A DNA stretch of 64,000 nucleotides from Spirosoma panaciterrae DSM 21099 (GTDB lineage Bacteria; Bacteroidota; Bacteroidia; Cytophagales; Spirosomataceae): the NCBI RefSeq assembly GCF_000374025.1, contig NZ_KB893189.1:35716-99715 (forward strand), in the 5' to 3' direction. The notes beneath the pieces were generated by a model. That model made no database searches, had not been told where the DNA came from, and worked only from the letters and a program-made list of their open reading frames with translations. Below, piece by piece: positions 28,322 to 37,449 of this stretch (position 1 is the first letter of the stretch; every line of letters begins with the position of its first letter). The translations under genes were made by a program, and so were the position numbers.

Positions 28322-29167
28322 ATGAAGACCATCCTGAAAGAAAATGCGTACGGTAAAAATGCGATTAACCTATCTAAAATCATTCGGCACTCTACTCACC
28401 ATGAATTCCGCCAGATTTCTGTCAATGTATCGTTGAAAGGCGACTTCGAAACCGCCCATACACTAGGCGACAATTCAAAGATTCTGCCAACCGATACCCA
28501 GAAGAACACGGTGTATGCACTTGCCAAAGATCACTTTACGGATTCCATCGAAAACTTTGCCCTGTACCTCGCCAATTATTTCCTGGCAAACAACCCACAG
28601 GTTAGTCAGGCTACGGTCGACATTCGTGAACTACCGTGGACACGGATGACGTTTGATGGTAGCCCACACTCTCATGCTTTTGTGGGTGGAAACTCCGAAA
28701 AGCATACGACCACCGTTACTCAAAACCGAGAGAATACAACCGTTGTGTCTGGAATTCAGGACTTACTAATCCTGAAAACAACTGATTCAGGCTTTGAAGG
28801 CTATATCAAGGACCAGTTTACCACCTTGAGGGAAACCGCCGATCGAATTTTGGGGACGCAATGCGAAGCAAGCTGGGAGTATAACCACCAGGGGGCTGAC
28901 TTTACGGATCTTTTCACAAAAATCCGGGAGACGCTGCTAAAGACATTTGCTCATCATAAGAGCCTTTCTGTTCAACAAACTCTGCTGGCTATGGGAGAAG
29001 CTGTCCTTAACGAAGTTCCGGAGGTCCAGGAAATAAGTCTGAAACTCCCCAACAAACACCATATTTTATTTAATCTGGAGCAGTTTGGTCTGGAAAATAA
29101 AAACGAAATTTTCATCGCAACCGACGAACCCTATGGCTACATCACCGGGACAATAACCAGAGATTAG
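28322..29167 (+). CDS. Urate oxidase (cofactor-free uricase)
   Basis: Oxidises urate to 5-hydroxyisourate. The 281-residue protein holds the catalytic triad positions of known uricases: K12 in NAYGKN, T57 in LPTDTQKNTVYAL, and His in LPNKHH (246-247). SGIQDLLILKTTDSGFEGYIKDQFTTL and FDGSPHSHAF are also family blocks. It is the only cluster gene on the plus strand and feeds uraH, uraD and the allantoin genes opposite. No signal peptide is seen, so the enzyme is cytoplasmic. Confidence 0.95.
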   Translation: MKTILKENAYGKNAINLSKIIRHSTHHEFRQISVNVSLKGDFETAHTLGDNSKILPTDTQKNTVYALAKDHFTDSIENFALYLANYFLANNPQVSQATVDIRELPWTRMTFDGSPHSHAFVGGNSEKHTTTVTQNRENTTVVSGIQDLLILKTTDSGFEGYIKDQFTTLRETADRILGTQCEASWEYNHQGADFTDLFTKIRETLLKTFAHHKSLSVQQTLLAMGEAVLNEVPEVQEISLKLPNKHHILFNLEQFGLENKNEIFIATDEPYGYITGTITRD

Positions 29168-29245
29168 GAAGTTGGGAATGGCTACCCTATTCTAATTCAT
29201 CTACATCAGCACTCCGCTTCCTGTTTCCTGGAACTAAATCTGGCG

Positions 29246-29647
29246 TCAATATAATTTTTCGTAGGTGATTCGGATCAGTCGGTCAGCATTCAACGCATCA
29301 TCATCCAGAATTCGCATCTTGTTGGTATCGGGAATAAATACGTAATCATCCCAAAGTTTCAATGTTCTATCGCCAGAACGGACAACAACCGTGCGCTCAT
29401 CTACGCCCACTGGCAACGTGATCTCATTACCAAGCCGGAGGTTTTTCGGCAAGATTACAAGTGTAAAAAGCCGTCTGGTCGCCGTCGGGCTACCAAAACC
29501 GCCTAATCGGTATCGATAGTTTTCCTGTGAAAGAACGGCTGTGTGCTGCGATGGTAGCGAATCCGATTTTGCGAGCGACCTGGGTTGCTCTATTCCATAC
29601 ACCTGTCTTAACAGAAGACAAAAAATGGACAATACACCAATTTTCAT
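29246..29647 (-). CDS. Small exported protein of unknown function
   Basis: A 133-residue protein with a short signal segment (MKIGVLSIFCLLLRQVYG). The second half, with LPVGVDERTVVVRSGDRTLKLWDDYVFIPDTNKMRILDDDAL, looks like one of the repeated beta segments of the gliding/type IX translocon protein SprA (gDR.L..g.DY......rv.IL). The likeness is remembered and weak. It stands alone between uricase and a DUF937-like gene. Confidence 0.55.
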   Translation of the reverse strand: MKIGVLSIFCLLLRQVYGIEQPRSLAKSDSLPSQHTAVLSQENYRYRLGGFGSPTATRRLFTLVILPKNLRLGNEITLPVGVDERTVVVRSGDRTLKLWDDYVFIPDTNKMRILDDDALNADRLIRITYEKLY

Positions 29648-29762
29648 AGCCTGATTGAGAGACTTCTTTCAAAGAAAAACGAACCGTTACGACTTGTATG
29701 CCTTTAAAATACAATTTTCTTTTCATCAAGCCATAGCGTAAAACACGATTACCACTAAGGCT

Positions 29763-29793
29763 AAAAAAATAAGAGCAGCTCCAGGCTGCTCTT
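29763..29793 (-). terminator. Rho-independent terminator of DUF937-like gene
   Basis: AAGAGCAGC (29771-29779) pairs with GCTGCTCTT (29785-29793) around a 5-base loop. On the minus strand it is followed by A and seven T (29763-29769). It lies 27 bases after the stop at 29821. Confidence 0.93.
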
Positions 29794-29820
29794 ACCAATC
29801 AATTCAGGTTTCTGAATCGA

Positions 29821-30357
29821 TTAACGACCACCAAACAGACCGCCCAGCATACCGCCCAGGCCTCCTCCGCCCTGCTGAGTGGCTACCCGAAGCAAGTCGT
29901 TCATATCCAGTTTACCGTCGGCCATGGCAGAGCCAGCCATTCCCATCCAGTCAATCCCCTGCTGGCCAGTAGCCGCGCCCAAAATCGAATTTCCATCTAC
30001 ACTGGAATCATTCGGGTCAGAGGCTTTATGCATAAGTTTGCTTAACACCATCGGAACCAGTGCACCCGCCACCGACATAGCAACCTGGGGCGAAATGCCC
30101 AGTTTTTCCATCAGATTCTGTTCGACATGGCTTTGTACACCCTGCGTAACGGGGCTTTGTTGAACATTTCCTCCATTAACAACCATACCCAGCAAATTAC
30201 CAAGCCCTCCCCCCTGAGCCTGTTGACCCAGACCGCTCAGTATGCTACTGGCTACAGTCTGCATCACGCTCTCATTCTGACTGTTTGGAATAGCCGGATT
30301 GTTAATTACGGACTGGCCAGCCTGCTGTTGCACTAGATTCATCAATGTTTCAAACAT
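29821..30357 (-). CDS. DUF937-like low-complexity protein
   Basis: A 178-residue protein rich in Gly, Gln and Met. Helical part: LMNLVQQQAGQSVINNPAIP and VEQNLMEKLGISPQVAMSVAGALVPMVLSKLMHKA, which matches the DUF937 pattern; the end is GGGGLGGMLGGLFGGR. No signal peptide is seen. Function unknown. A strong terminator follows. Confidence 0.75.
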   Translation of the reverse strand: MFETLMNLVQQQAGQSVINNPAIPNSQNESVMQTVASSILSGLGQQAQGGGLGNLLGMVVNGGNVQQSPVTQGVQSHVEQNLMEKLGISPQVAMSVAGALVPMVLSKLMHKASDPNDSSVDGNSILGAATGQQGIDWMGMAGSAMADGKLDMNDLLRVATQQGGGGLGGMLGGLFGGR

Positions 30358-30487
30358 GGTTTCTTGTTTTTAATGGTTAAGCGGGAAAAGGTTTCTTTTC
30401 TTGATACCCGCATTAAAAATAGGTAGACGACAACTGTTACTTCAACTAGAATCGGTTTTATTTGTCGTAAATCTATCAATTACGCTT

Positions 30488-30928
30488 ATGACGCACGAAG
30501 AGTCCAAAAGTAGCAACCCAACTTCAGAAAAAAAGTTGTTTACCGAAAAAGCAAATCTGCTACTTCCAGATTTACTCTATCCGAGCGAATCCGACGAACC
30601 CCTCGAAACCGTTACCTGTTACTTAAAACAGCCCGAACCGCTCACGGTAAGTCAGATTAAAGATTGGTTGATGATTCCCCCTGAAATATATGTGGAAGAA
30701 GTACCGGAAGCCGATTTCTGGGAACCTGTTGTTTCCGAACAGGATTGGTACGGTGATGACGAAAAGGCCCGAACGGCCAAATTTCAGGAGTTACAAAAGC
30801 TGGTCGAAGCTGATTTGTCCGTACGACAGGTATTTCGCGTAGGCGATTCCGAAATAGATGTGTATTTACTTGGTCTGCAGGCCGACGAAGGCCGGGCCGG
30901 ATTAAAAACGAAGATAGTGCAGACGTAG
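30488..30928 (+). CDS. Nuclease A inhibitor-like protein (NuiA family)
   Basis: A 146-residue acidic protein from ATG 30488 (MTHEESKSSNPTSEKKL). LLPDLLYPSESDEPLETVTCYL is the landmark of the NuiA family, which blocks the DNA/RNA non-specific nuclease NucA in Anabaena. The rest (ADFWEPVVSEQDWYGDDEKARTAKFQELQKLVEADL, QVFRVGDSEIDVYLLGL) also fits. Many bacteria carry NuiA-like genes with no nuclease partner known; none is seen in this window. An upstream in-frame extension to 30401 lacks a good reason to be used. Confidence 0.8.
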   Translation: MTHEESKSSNPTSEKKLFTEKANLLLPDLLYPSESDEPLETVTCYLKQPEPLTVSQIKDWLMIPPEIYVEEVPEADFWEPVVSEQDWYGDDEKARTAKFQELQKLVEADLSVRQVFRVGDSEIDVYLLGLQADEGRAGLKTKIVQT

Positions 30929-30938
30929 CGGCAATAAC

Positions 30939-31007
30939 AGAAGCGAGGAATGAGTAGTAGGAAGACCGCTATGCGCCATCAATTCCTATTACCCACTCCT
31001 CGCTTCT
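30939..31007. repeat. Long wobble-paired palindrome between nuiA-like gene and rplT
   Basis: Arms at 30939-30963 and 30983-31007 (25 bases each, 19-base loop) match at 22 of 25 positions. All three mismatches are A/G changes, so the RNA hairpin stays paired through G-U. It lies in the 94 bases between two convergent genes and probably ends both transcripts. Confidence 0.75.
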
Positions 31008-31022
31008 ACTACTAATTTCTGT

Positions 31023-31367
31023 TTACTTCACTTGTTCCACAACGGCGGCAAATGCTTCCGGGTGGTTCATGGCCAGATCAGCCAATACTTTGCGGTTGAG
31101 TTCGATGCCCGATTTGTTGAGGGCACCCATCAGTGCCGAATACGACATACCATTGATACGAGCCCCGGCGTTGATCCGCTGAATCCAGAGAGCCCGGAAA
31201 TCACGTTTCTTGGCACGACGGTCGCGATACGCGTATCCTAATCCTTTTTCGACAGCATTTTTCGCTACTGTCCAAACATTTTTACGCCGACCAAAATAGC
31301 CTTTAGCCAGCTTCATTACTTTTTTCCGACGCGCCCGTGAGGCTACGTGATTGACGGAACGTGGCAT
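31023..31367 (-). CDS. rplT: 50S ribosomal protein L20
   Basis: A 114-residue ribosomal protein that binds 23S rRNA and is needed early in 50S assembly. [32 protein letters not shown] is the standard basic start, and [22 protein letters not shown] the usual C-terminal block. Last gene of thrS-infC-rpmI-rplT. Confidence 0.98.
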   Translation of the reverse strand: MPRSVNHVASRARRKKVMKLAKGYFGRRKNVWTVAKNAVEKGLGYAYRDRRAKKRDFRALWIQRINAGARINGMSYSALMGALNKSGIELNRKVLADLAMNHPEAFAAVVEQVK

Positions 31368-31528
31368 TTTGTTTTAAATTGTTTTTTGACGACAGGCGGA
31401 AAGACAAAGAGCTGATGGTCTATTAACGACTAATCCAATCAGGCATCATTCATAAAACCTCTTTCACTTAAAGCCCGGCATCGGGTGAAACATAGAACCA
31501 GGATGCAACCCGCATCCCTTTTGACAGA

Positions 31529-31723
31529 CTAAACGTTTAGCAACGCTTTGATGCGACGCTCGTCTGTACTATCCACCACAGCAGCGTGTACTAAATTCCG
31601 CTTCTGCTTTGTGGTTTTTTTCGTCAGGATATGACTGTGGAAGGCATGCTTCCGCTTGATTTTACCGGTGCCGGTCAGCTTGAAACGCTTCTTGGCAGCC
31701 GAGTTGGTTTTTACTTTTGGCAT
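31529..31723 (-). CDS. rpmI: 50S ribosomal protein L35
   Basis: A 64-residue basic ribosomal protein. [40 protein letters not shown] is the usual sequence. It lies between infC and rplT, its normal place. Confidence 0.98.
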   Translation of the reverse strand: MPKVKTNSAAKKRFKLTGTGKIKRKHAFHSHILTKKTTKQKRNLVHAAVVDSTDERRIKALLNV

Positions 31724-31780
31724 TGGAATAAACCGCTTGTATGGAACATTTTACGTAAACAGGCCGCAAAGTTAATAAAA

Positions 31781-31865
31781 AAGGAGGAAAGGAAGAAAGG
31801 GGAAGGCTGAAAAGAAACAGAATCTGCTTCTAACGCCCCTTCTCCTTACTTCCCTTCTTCCTCTT
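31781..31865. repeat. Purine-rich imperfect palindrome between infC and rpmI
   Basis: A G/A-only arm (31781-31806) faces a C/T-only arm (31836-31865); they pair imperfectly with small bulges. A smaller stem (AGAAACAG / CTGCTTCT, about 31812-31831) closes the centre. It is inside the infC-rpmI gap, so it must be read through if the operon is one transcript. It may act as an attenuator or an RNA processing site. Confidence 0.55.
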
Positions 31866-31879
31866 AGGTTGAATTTTGC

Positions 31880-32434
31880 TTATTTCTTACTGACAACCTT
31901 AGGCGACAGGAAAACGGTCATGCGTTTTCCTTCAAGTTTTGGCTCAGCTTCAACTTTACCGTAATCCTCCAACCCTTTGGCAAATCGCTCAAGTAATTGG
32001 GTACCCCGGTCTTTAAATACAATAGCCCGACCTACAAACTGTACATAAGCTTTTACTTTAGCGCCTTCTTTCAGGAAGTTTATCGCGTGTTTCAGTTTGA
32101 AATCGAAGTCGTGATCATCGGTATTTGGACCAAACCGAATCTCTTTAATAACGACTTTCGTAGCATTGGCTTTAATTTCTTTCTGCTTTTTCTTCTGCTC
32201 GTATTTGAACTTAGAGTAATCGACAATACGGCAAACAGGCGGCACGGCATTTGGAGACACTTCAACGAGATCGAGTCCCTGTGCCTTAGCCATCGCCTGT
32301 GCTTTATTTATGTCGTAGATTCCCTGCTCTACATTTTCACCGACCACCCGAACTTCGCGGGCCAGGATGCGCTCATTGACTTTGTACGGTTCTTCAACCA
32401 CACGACGAGGTGGTCTGCGCTGGGGTAATGCCAT
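31880..32434 (-). CDS. infC: Translation initiation factor IF-3
   Basis: A 184-residue factor that keeps ribosomal subunits apart and checks the initiator tRNA. The N-domain has [45 protein letters not shown] and the C-domain [25 protein letters not shown]. The start codon is ATG, not the AUU used for self-control in E. coli. Confidence 0.98.
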   Translation of the reverse strand: MALPQRRPPRRVVEEPYKVNERILAREVRVVGENVEQGIYDINKAQAMAKAQGLDLVEVSPNAVPPVCRIVDYSKFKYEQKKKQKEIKANATKVVIKEIRFGPNTDDHDFDFKLKHAINFLKEGAKVKAYVQFVGRAIVFKDRGTQLLERFAKGLEDYGKVEAEPKLEGKRMTVFLSPKVVSKK

Positions 32435-32582
32435 AGATTGTGTTTAGGGTAACAAATTGTTTAACGCTGACTTTTAAATTAACTGATGAAAAGTCGCTTG
32501 GATAACGTAACGGTTTTTAAAAAGTTCGGTAAACTATTGAAAATACCACTGCAAAACAAGTTTACAGTCCGTACTTGATCGT

Positions 32583-32628
32583 TTTCGGTTGACCAACGCC
32601 TGCTTTAACCCACGTCAGTCAACCGAAA
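32583..32628. promoter_or_regulatory. Hairpin between thrS and infC
   Basis: TTTCGGTTGAC (32583-32593) pairs perfectly with GTCAACCGAAA (32618-32628) around a 24-base loop, 10 bases after the thrS stop. No T-run follows on the minus strand, so it is more likely an mRNA structure than a full terminator. Confidence 0.5.
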
Positions 32629-32637
32629 CCGTCAAGT

Positions 32638-34593
32638 TTATAGCTTAACTTCCATTTGGAACGTTTTGACAAACTCTTCCACGCTCATGCTGCCTAGGTC
32701 GCCCTGTCCTTTACGACGGACAGACACTTTGCCATCGGCGGCTTCTTTTTCCCCTACAATAAGCATATAAGGAACTTTAGCTACTTCCGCATCCCGAATC
32801 TTACGGCCGATTTTTTCGTCACGCAGATCGACGAAGCCACGGATGTCATGCTCCTGTAAACTGAAGAACAGATCATTGGCGTAGTCTTCATACTTCTCCG
32901 AAATCGGTAGAATCGCGATTTGATCGGGTGAAAGCCAGAGCGGAAAGTTACCACCCGAATTTTCGATCAGGATAGCAATAAATCGCTCCATTGACCCAAA
33001 CGGCGCTCGGTGAATCATTACAGGCCGATGCTTCTGATTATCAGCCCCAATGTATTCCAGTTCGAATCGGTTCGGTAGGTTGTAATCGACCTGAATTGTA
33101 CCGAGTTGCCACTTTCTTCCGAGTGCATCGCGAACCATGAAATCGAGTTTTGGCCCGTAGAATGCGGCTTCACCTAATTCCATAACGGTTGGCAATCCTT
33201 TCTCGGCAGCCGATTCAATGATGGCGGCTTCGGCTTTCTCCCACAGATCGTCGGAGCCAATGTATTTCGTTTTATTTTCCGGATCACGCAGGGAAACCTG
33301 AGCGCTGTAATCTTCAAAGCCAAGTGATTTAAAGACATACAATACCAGGTCAATTACCTTCATGAACTCATCTTTTACCTGGTCGGGGCGGCAGAAGATA
33401 TGCGCATCATCCTGCGTAAAGCCGCGAACCCGGGTTAATCCATGAAGTTCGCCCGATTGCTCATAGCGATACACCGTGCCAAACTCGGCTAATCGTAAGG
33501 GTAAGTCCCGATACGACCGAGGGCGGGTTTTGTAAATCTCGCAATGGTGCGGGCAGTTCATCGGTTTGAGCAAAAACTCCTCGTTCGGATCGGGCGTTTT
33601 TATGGGCTGGAACGAATCCTCGCCATATTTTTCCCAGTGCCCTGAGGTAACGTACAATTGCTTACTCCCAATATGGGGCGTTACAACGGGCGAATATCCT
33701 GCTCGCAACTGCGCTTTTCGCAGGAAGTTCTCCAAACGTTCGCGCAGCATGGTTCCTTTGGGGAGCCATAATGGAAGCCCTGCGCCTACTTTTTCCGAAA
33801 AAGCAAACAACTCCAGCTCCTTGCCCAGCTTGCGGTGATCGCGCTTTTTCGCTTCTTCAAGTAAGTATAGGTATTCGTCAAGTTCCTTCTGCTTGGGATA
33901 CGTGACGGCGTAAATTCGGGTAAGTTGTTTATTCTTCTCATTGCCCCGCCAATAGGCTCCAGCAACGTTCATCAGTTTTGCAGCTTTGATAAAACCCGTG
34001 TTAGGGATATGCGGCCCCCGGCAAAGGTCCGTAAAGTTCCCCTGGGTATAGAACGTAATCGTACCATCATCCAGTCCTTCGAGCAAGTCAAGTTTGTACG
34101 GATCACCTTTTTCTTCAAAATAGGCAATCGCATCGGCTTTGCTCATGGGCTTGCGGATATACTGCTCTTTCTGACGAGCCAGTTCGAGCATTTTGTCCTC
34201 TACCTTTTTGAAATCTTCCTGCGAAAAAGGCTGACCACCTAAATCGACATCGTAGTAAAAGCCTGTTTCAATAGCTGGGCCAATGCCAAATTTCACACCA
34301 GGGTACAGGGCTTCCAGGGCTTCGGCCAGCAAGTGGGCCGACGAATGCCAGAAAGTGGCCTTGCCTTCCGCATCATTCCAGGTCAGGAGTTGCACATTGG
34401 CATCATCCTCGATTGGGCGCGTGGCATCCTGCACAACCCCATTTACCTTGGCGGCCAGCACATTACGGGCCAGGCCTTCACTAATTTGAGCGGCAATATC
34501 CAACCCAGTGCTTCCTTTGGGGTATTGCCGAACGCTACCATCGGGTAGCGTCACGCGGATTTGTTCGTCCTGCGCAATCATTTCGACTATCAT
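32638..34593 (-). CDS. thrS: Threonyl-tRNA synthetase
   Basis: Charges tRNA-Thr and edits mischarged serine. The 651-residue protein has the TGS domain ([25 protein letters not shown]), the second additional domain with the editing histidines [11 protein letters not shown], the class II core motifs ([72 protein letters not shown]) with zinc-binding Cys and His, and the anticodon-binding domain at the end. It heads the infC-rpmI-rplT group. No T-box is present on the coding strand. Confidence 0.98.
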   Translation of the reverse strand: MIVEMIAQDEQIRVTLPDGSVRQYPKGSTGLDIAAQISEGLARNVLAAKVNGVVQDATRPIEDDANVQLLTWNDAEGKATFWHSSAHLLAEALEALYPGVKFGIGPAIETGFYYDVDLGGQPFSQEDFKKVEDKMLELARQKEQYIRKPMSKADAIAYFEEKGDPYKLDLLEGLDDGTITFYTQGNFTDLCRGPHIPNTGFIKAAKLMNVAGAYWRGNEKNKQLTRIYAVTYPKQKELDEYLYLLEEAKKRDHRKLGKELELFAFSEKVGAGLPLWLPKGTMLRERLENFLRKAQLRAGYSPVVTPHIGSKQLYVTSGHWEKYGEDSFQPIKTPDPNEEFLLKPMNCPHHCEIYKTRPRSYRDLPLRLAEFGTVYRYEQSGELHGLTRVRGFTQDDAHIFCRPDQVKDEFMKVIDLVLYVFKSLGFEDYSAQVSLRDPENKTKYIGSDDLWEKAEAAIIESAAEKGLPTVMELGEAAFYGPKLDFMVRDALGRKWQLGTIQVDYNLPNRFELEYIGADNQKHRPVMIHRAPFGSMERFIAILIENSGGNFPLWLSPDQIAILPISEKYEDYANDLFFSLQEHDIRGFVDLRDEKIGRKIRDAEVAKVPYMLIVGEKEAADGKVSVRRKGQGDLGSMSVEEFVKTFQMEVKL

Positions 34594-34610
34594 TTATTGG
34601 TGGTACCCGC

Positions 34611-34640
34611 GGCTTACCTACAACTGTAAGCCACTTTTTT
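34611..34640. promoter_or_regulatory. Small hairpin in thrS leader region
   Basis: GGCTTAC (34611-34617) pairs with GTAAGCC (34626-34632), next to a T-run on the plus strand (34634-34640). It lies 18-40 bases before the thrS start. It may be a leader structure; a TGGTACC string beside it lies on the wrong strand for a T-box. Confidence 0.35.
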
Positions 34641-34645
34641 TGAAG

Positions 34646-34705
34646 TATGATGTAGGATATATGATGTATTTGGTTTTAATAATACATCATATATCCTACA
34701 TCATA
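34646..34705. repeat. Perfect 25-bp palindrome, copy 2 of the GATGTAGGATATA element
   Basis: Arms at 34646-34670 and 34681-34705 are perfect inverted copies with a 10-base loop. The arm contains TGATGTAGGATATATGATGTA, which differs from the left arm of copy 1 (5701-5722) by one base in 21. It lies between the TPR lipoprotein gene and thrS, upstream of the thrS start. Confidence 0.88.
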
Positions 34706-34721
34706 TATCATTTACTATACA

Positions 34722-36017
34722 TTAATTCTGACCAATGGGTTTCACAGCCCGCTGGAGCGAATCACTCGCGTGGCTCGTCACCTGCGACTTTGGCTGAATG
34801 GTTGAAATACGTACCCGCGTTGTATCAAACTCCGGTCGGGTTCGGTTCGATGTTATCGGCCGGTCAGTACTACTATCGGGCAAAAATAACGAGTTATATG
34901 GGTTTTGTTGTACATATTGTCGCCGTTGTGAACGCCATAATCCAGCAGCAGCCTGCTGATCATTACTGTTCAATTGGGTAGCTTTCGTATAGGCTACTAT
35001 TGCCAGATCAAATTGCCCCATCTGTTCATGGCAATACCCTATGTAGGTATCGATCCGGGGGAATTGTGGACGTAGTTGCTGTACACGCTGATAATTGGTC
35101 AGAGCGGCATAGTAGTTCCGATATTTCTGATTGATCAGCCCCATCTGAAAATACGCCTGGTAGTAATTCGGCTGAACTTTCACCGTACGCTGATAATCGA
35201 CCATGGCACTATCCAGTTTACCCTCGGTATGATAAATAAGGCCCCGGCCATAATAGAGCTTTGCATTATTCGGAAAGTAGCTGAGTGCCTGCGCATTGTA
35301 GATCAGTGCTGAATTCAGGTCACCCAGGGACCGGTAAATGGACGACAACTGATTATACGTTTCCAAATACCTCGGTTTGAGCCGAAGCGAATGCTGATAG
35401 AGCGTTAAAGCCTGCATCGTATCACTCTGTCGGGCAGCCATCAGGCCTTTAAAAAAATACGCTTCCCCATCGTAGGGAGCCATTTGTAGCGCTTTCGCAA
35501 TATACAGTTTAGCTTTATCAAACTGATTCTGCTGCTGTAGCAAATCCCCCTGCAGTGTATAAAGTTCTGGCGTATCTATACCCAGGATTTCGGCCCTTTG
35601 GGCATTTTGTAAGGCTTTGTCGGGCTGCTGTAGCACCCGAAGTATTTGCGCCTTAATCAAATAATAAGAGCCTGTATTATCATTCCGGCTGATCGCTTCG
35701 TCAATATCCGCCAGCGCATCGTTAATCCGCCCCATCGCCAGTAAAATAGCCGCCCGTTTGGCATAGGCTGAGGAAGATGAGGATTGATTGATGGCCACGG
35801 TCAATGCACGCAAAGCGCCTTCGGTTCGACTGCTATCCCCCGGTTTTGGGAAATCAGGAATGCGCGCCGATTGCCGTTCGTCACTCTCGCAGGAGGCCAG
35901 CATAAGAAAGACAGAAAGAGAGAGGAAGTGCAGGAGCCAGATGCTGGTAAAACCAGTTCTGTTCTTCTGCCCGTTCACATTTTCACTCTTTAGCCTACTC
36001 TTGCCCGCTAGACTCAT
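34722..36017 (-). CDS. TPR-repeat lipoprotein
   Basis: A 431-residue lipoprotein (lipobox LASC, Cys43) with about eight tetratricopeptide repeats, for example AALLAMGRINDALADIDEAISRN and QAYFQMGLINQKYRNYYAAL. The C-terminal tail is rich in Ser, Thr and Arg. TPR proteins serve as protein scaffolds; the partner is unknown. The ATG at 36015-36017 overlaps the stop of the methyltransferase gene (ATGA), giving coupling and settling the start. A longer frame to 36089 is out of frame with this junction and has no signal at its start. Confidence 0.85.
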   Translation of the reverse strand: MSLAGKSRLKSENVNGQKNRTGFTSIWLLHFLSLSVFLMLASCESDERQSARIPDFPKPGDSSRTEGALRALTVAINQSSSSSAYAKRAAILLAMGRINDALADIDEAISRNDNTGSYYLIKAQILRVLQQPDKALQNAQRAEILGIDTPELYTLQGDLLQQQNQFDKAKLYIAKALQMAPYDGEAYFFKGLMAARQSDTMQALTLYQHSLRLKPRYLETYNQLSSIYRSLGDLNSALIYNAQALSYFPNNAKLYYGRGLIYHTEGKLDSAMVDYQRTVKVQPNYYQAYFQMGLINQKYRNYYAALTNYQRVQQLRPQFPRIDTYIGYCHEQMGQFDLAIVAYTKATQLNSNDQQAAAGLWRSQRRQYVQQNPYNSLFLPDSSTDRPITSNRTRPEFDTTRVRISTIQPKSQVTSHASDSLQRAVKPIGQN

Positions 36018-36907
36018 ACTCCAAACCGATAAAACACGCCCAGGGGTAACCGCTTCTGAAACTGATCCGTTACGGCTAGTTCTCCCCACTCTGGATTAGG
36101 AACGTCACCAAATAGTTGCGTCATCAGGTTATCAACGATGATGGATGAAAAACCTAAAGAATACAGGTTAATGATAAAGAAAAAATCCGTACGATCGAGA
36201 AGATCGGCACAAGATTTGAGTAGGTCGTTGAGCTGCTCTTCCAGTACCCACTTTTCGCCACCGGGGCCTCGGCCGTACGCTGGTGGATCAAGAATGATGC
36301 CATTATAATAATTGCCCCGACGGACTTCGCGACGAACAAATTTTACAGCATCTTCAACAACCCAGCGTATATTGTCCAGCTCACTGTGGTCCATATTTTC
36401 CCGCGCCCAATTGATAACGGGCTTAACGGCATCGACATGAGTCACATCGGCCCCCGCTTGTCGGGCTGCGAGTGAAGCCCCACCTGTATAAGCAAACAGA
36501 TTCAAAACTTTGGGCCGGGCAACCCGGGGGCTCATAGTTTTGATTTTATCAACGATAAATAGCCAATTGTCTGACTGCTCCGGAAATAATCCAACATGCT
36601 TAAAAGTGGTCAGCGCCAGTTTGAATGTCAGCTTTAACTGCCCCTGTCTGAACGATACATACCAGGGATCACGCATGTCGGGCGAGGTCTGCCAGTCGCC
36701 CCGTTCAGGTGATTGGCGATCCCGTCGAAAGATGGCATGAGCCTGCCGTTCCCACTCTTCATCGGAAAGGGATTTGTCCCAGATTGCCTGCGGCTCGGGT
36801 CTTGACAAAATGTACTTACCAAACCGTTCTAGCTTCTGAAAATTACCTGAATCGATCAATTCATAATCGGGCCAGGAGGCAGGAGTAACAATCTGTATAG
36901 TAGCCAT
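36014..36907 (-). CDS. Class I SAM-dependent methyltransferase (RlmI/RlmK-like)
   Basis: A 297-residue methyltransferase. The SAM site is VLNLFAYTGGASLAARQAGADVTHVDAVKPVINWAREN; the catalytic-loop motif is ILDPPAYGRGPGGEKW. This pattern is that of 23S rRNA (cytosine-5 or guanine-2) methyltransferases of the RlmI/RlmK type, but it lacks their PUA domain. The target is not known. It is coupled to the TPR lipoprotein gene by ATGA overlap. Confidence 0.85.
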   Translation of the reverse strand: MATIQIVTPASWPDYELIDSGNFQKLERFGKYILSRPEPQAIWDKSLSDEEWERQAHAIFRRDRQSPERGDWQTSPDMRDPWYVSFRQGQLKLTFKLALTTFKHVGLFPEQSDNWLFIVDKIKTMSPRVARPKVLNLFAYTGGASLAARQAGADVTHVDAVKPVINWARENMDHSELDNIRWVVEDAVKFVRREVRRGNYYNGIILDPPAYGRGPGGEKWVLEEQLNDLLKSCADLLDRTDFFFIINLYSLGFSSIIVDNLMTQLFGDVPNPEWGELAVTDQFQKRLPLGVFYRFGV

Positions 36908-36969
36908 GTATTGCGTAATGATGGATAGGAACTACCGAATGAATGAAGGGATTTACGAGCAGCATTCGA

Positions 36970-37398
36970 TCATTCAGGCTTCATCATTGGTTTCTGCCCC
37001 ATTTTTAAGATCAATTCGAACTCATCGGGTCGAACTGGCATAACCGATAAACGGGATTGCCGGATCAGACTCAGATTAGCCAGTAAGGGCTCGGATTTAA
37101 TTTGAGACAGTGCCACCGGAAGATCGAAAGCCATAACGGGCTCTAATTCAACAACAACCCAGCGCTGGTCATCAGGTACTGTTGGATCCTGGTAAGCTTC
37201 TTCGACAACGCGGGCCAGACCAACAACGGCCGGATTTGTAACACTATGATAAAAGAGCACCTGATCGCCTAACCGCATGGCTTTCAGATTATTACGTGCC
37301 TGATAATTGCGAACGCCGTCCCATACAGCTCGCCCTTGTTCCGTAAAGTGATGCCACCCGTACGCGTCGGGTTCAGATTTAACAAGCCAGAAGTTCAC
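36970..37398 (-). CDS. EVE-domain protein
   Basis: A 142-residue protein of the EVE (PUA-like) family, which binds modified bases. NFWLVKSEPDAYGWHHF at the start, VWDGVRNYQARNNLKAMRLGDQVLFYHS and VVGLARVVEEAYQDPT are the family blocks. EVE proteins read modified cytosine in DNA or RNA. Confidence 0.93.
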   Translation of the reverse strand: MNFWLVKSEPDAYGWHHFTEQGRAVWDGVRNYQARNNLKAMRLGDQVLFYHSVTNPAVVGLARVVEEAYQDPTVPDDQRWVVVELEPVMAFDLPVALSQIKSEPLLANLSLIRQSRLSVMPVRPDEFELILKMGQKPMMKPE

Positions 37399-37409
37399 AG
37401 AAGAATAGA

Positions 37410-37443
37410 GGGCTATCGCTCCGATTCGACGGAGCGATAGCCC
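37410..37443. terminator. Perfect 14-bp hairpin between DinB and EVE genes
   Basis: GGGCTATCGCTCCG (37410-37423) pairs perfectly with CGGAGCGATAGCCC (37430-37443); loop ATTCGA. It lies 6 bases after the stop of the DinB gene (37450) and before the EVE start. The T-run on the minus strand is weak (TCTATTCTT). Confidence 0.75.
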
Positions 37444-37449
37444 GTTTTA

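Noticed and set aside
34596..34612. TGGTACC near the thrS start, like a T-box core
   Set aside because: It is on the plus strand, while thrS is on the minus strand; the coding-strand leader has no T-box order of elements.
36913..36990. Possible palindrome AATGATG...CATCATT after the methyltransferase gene
   Set aside because: Pairing is poor (about two thirds) and the right arm is the coding end of the EVE gene.
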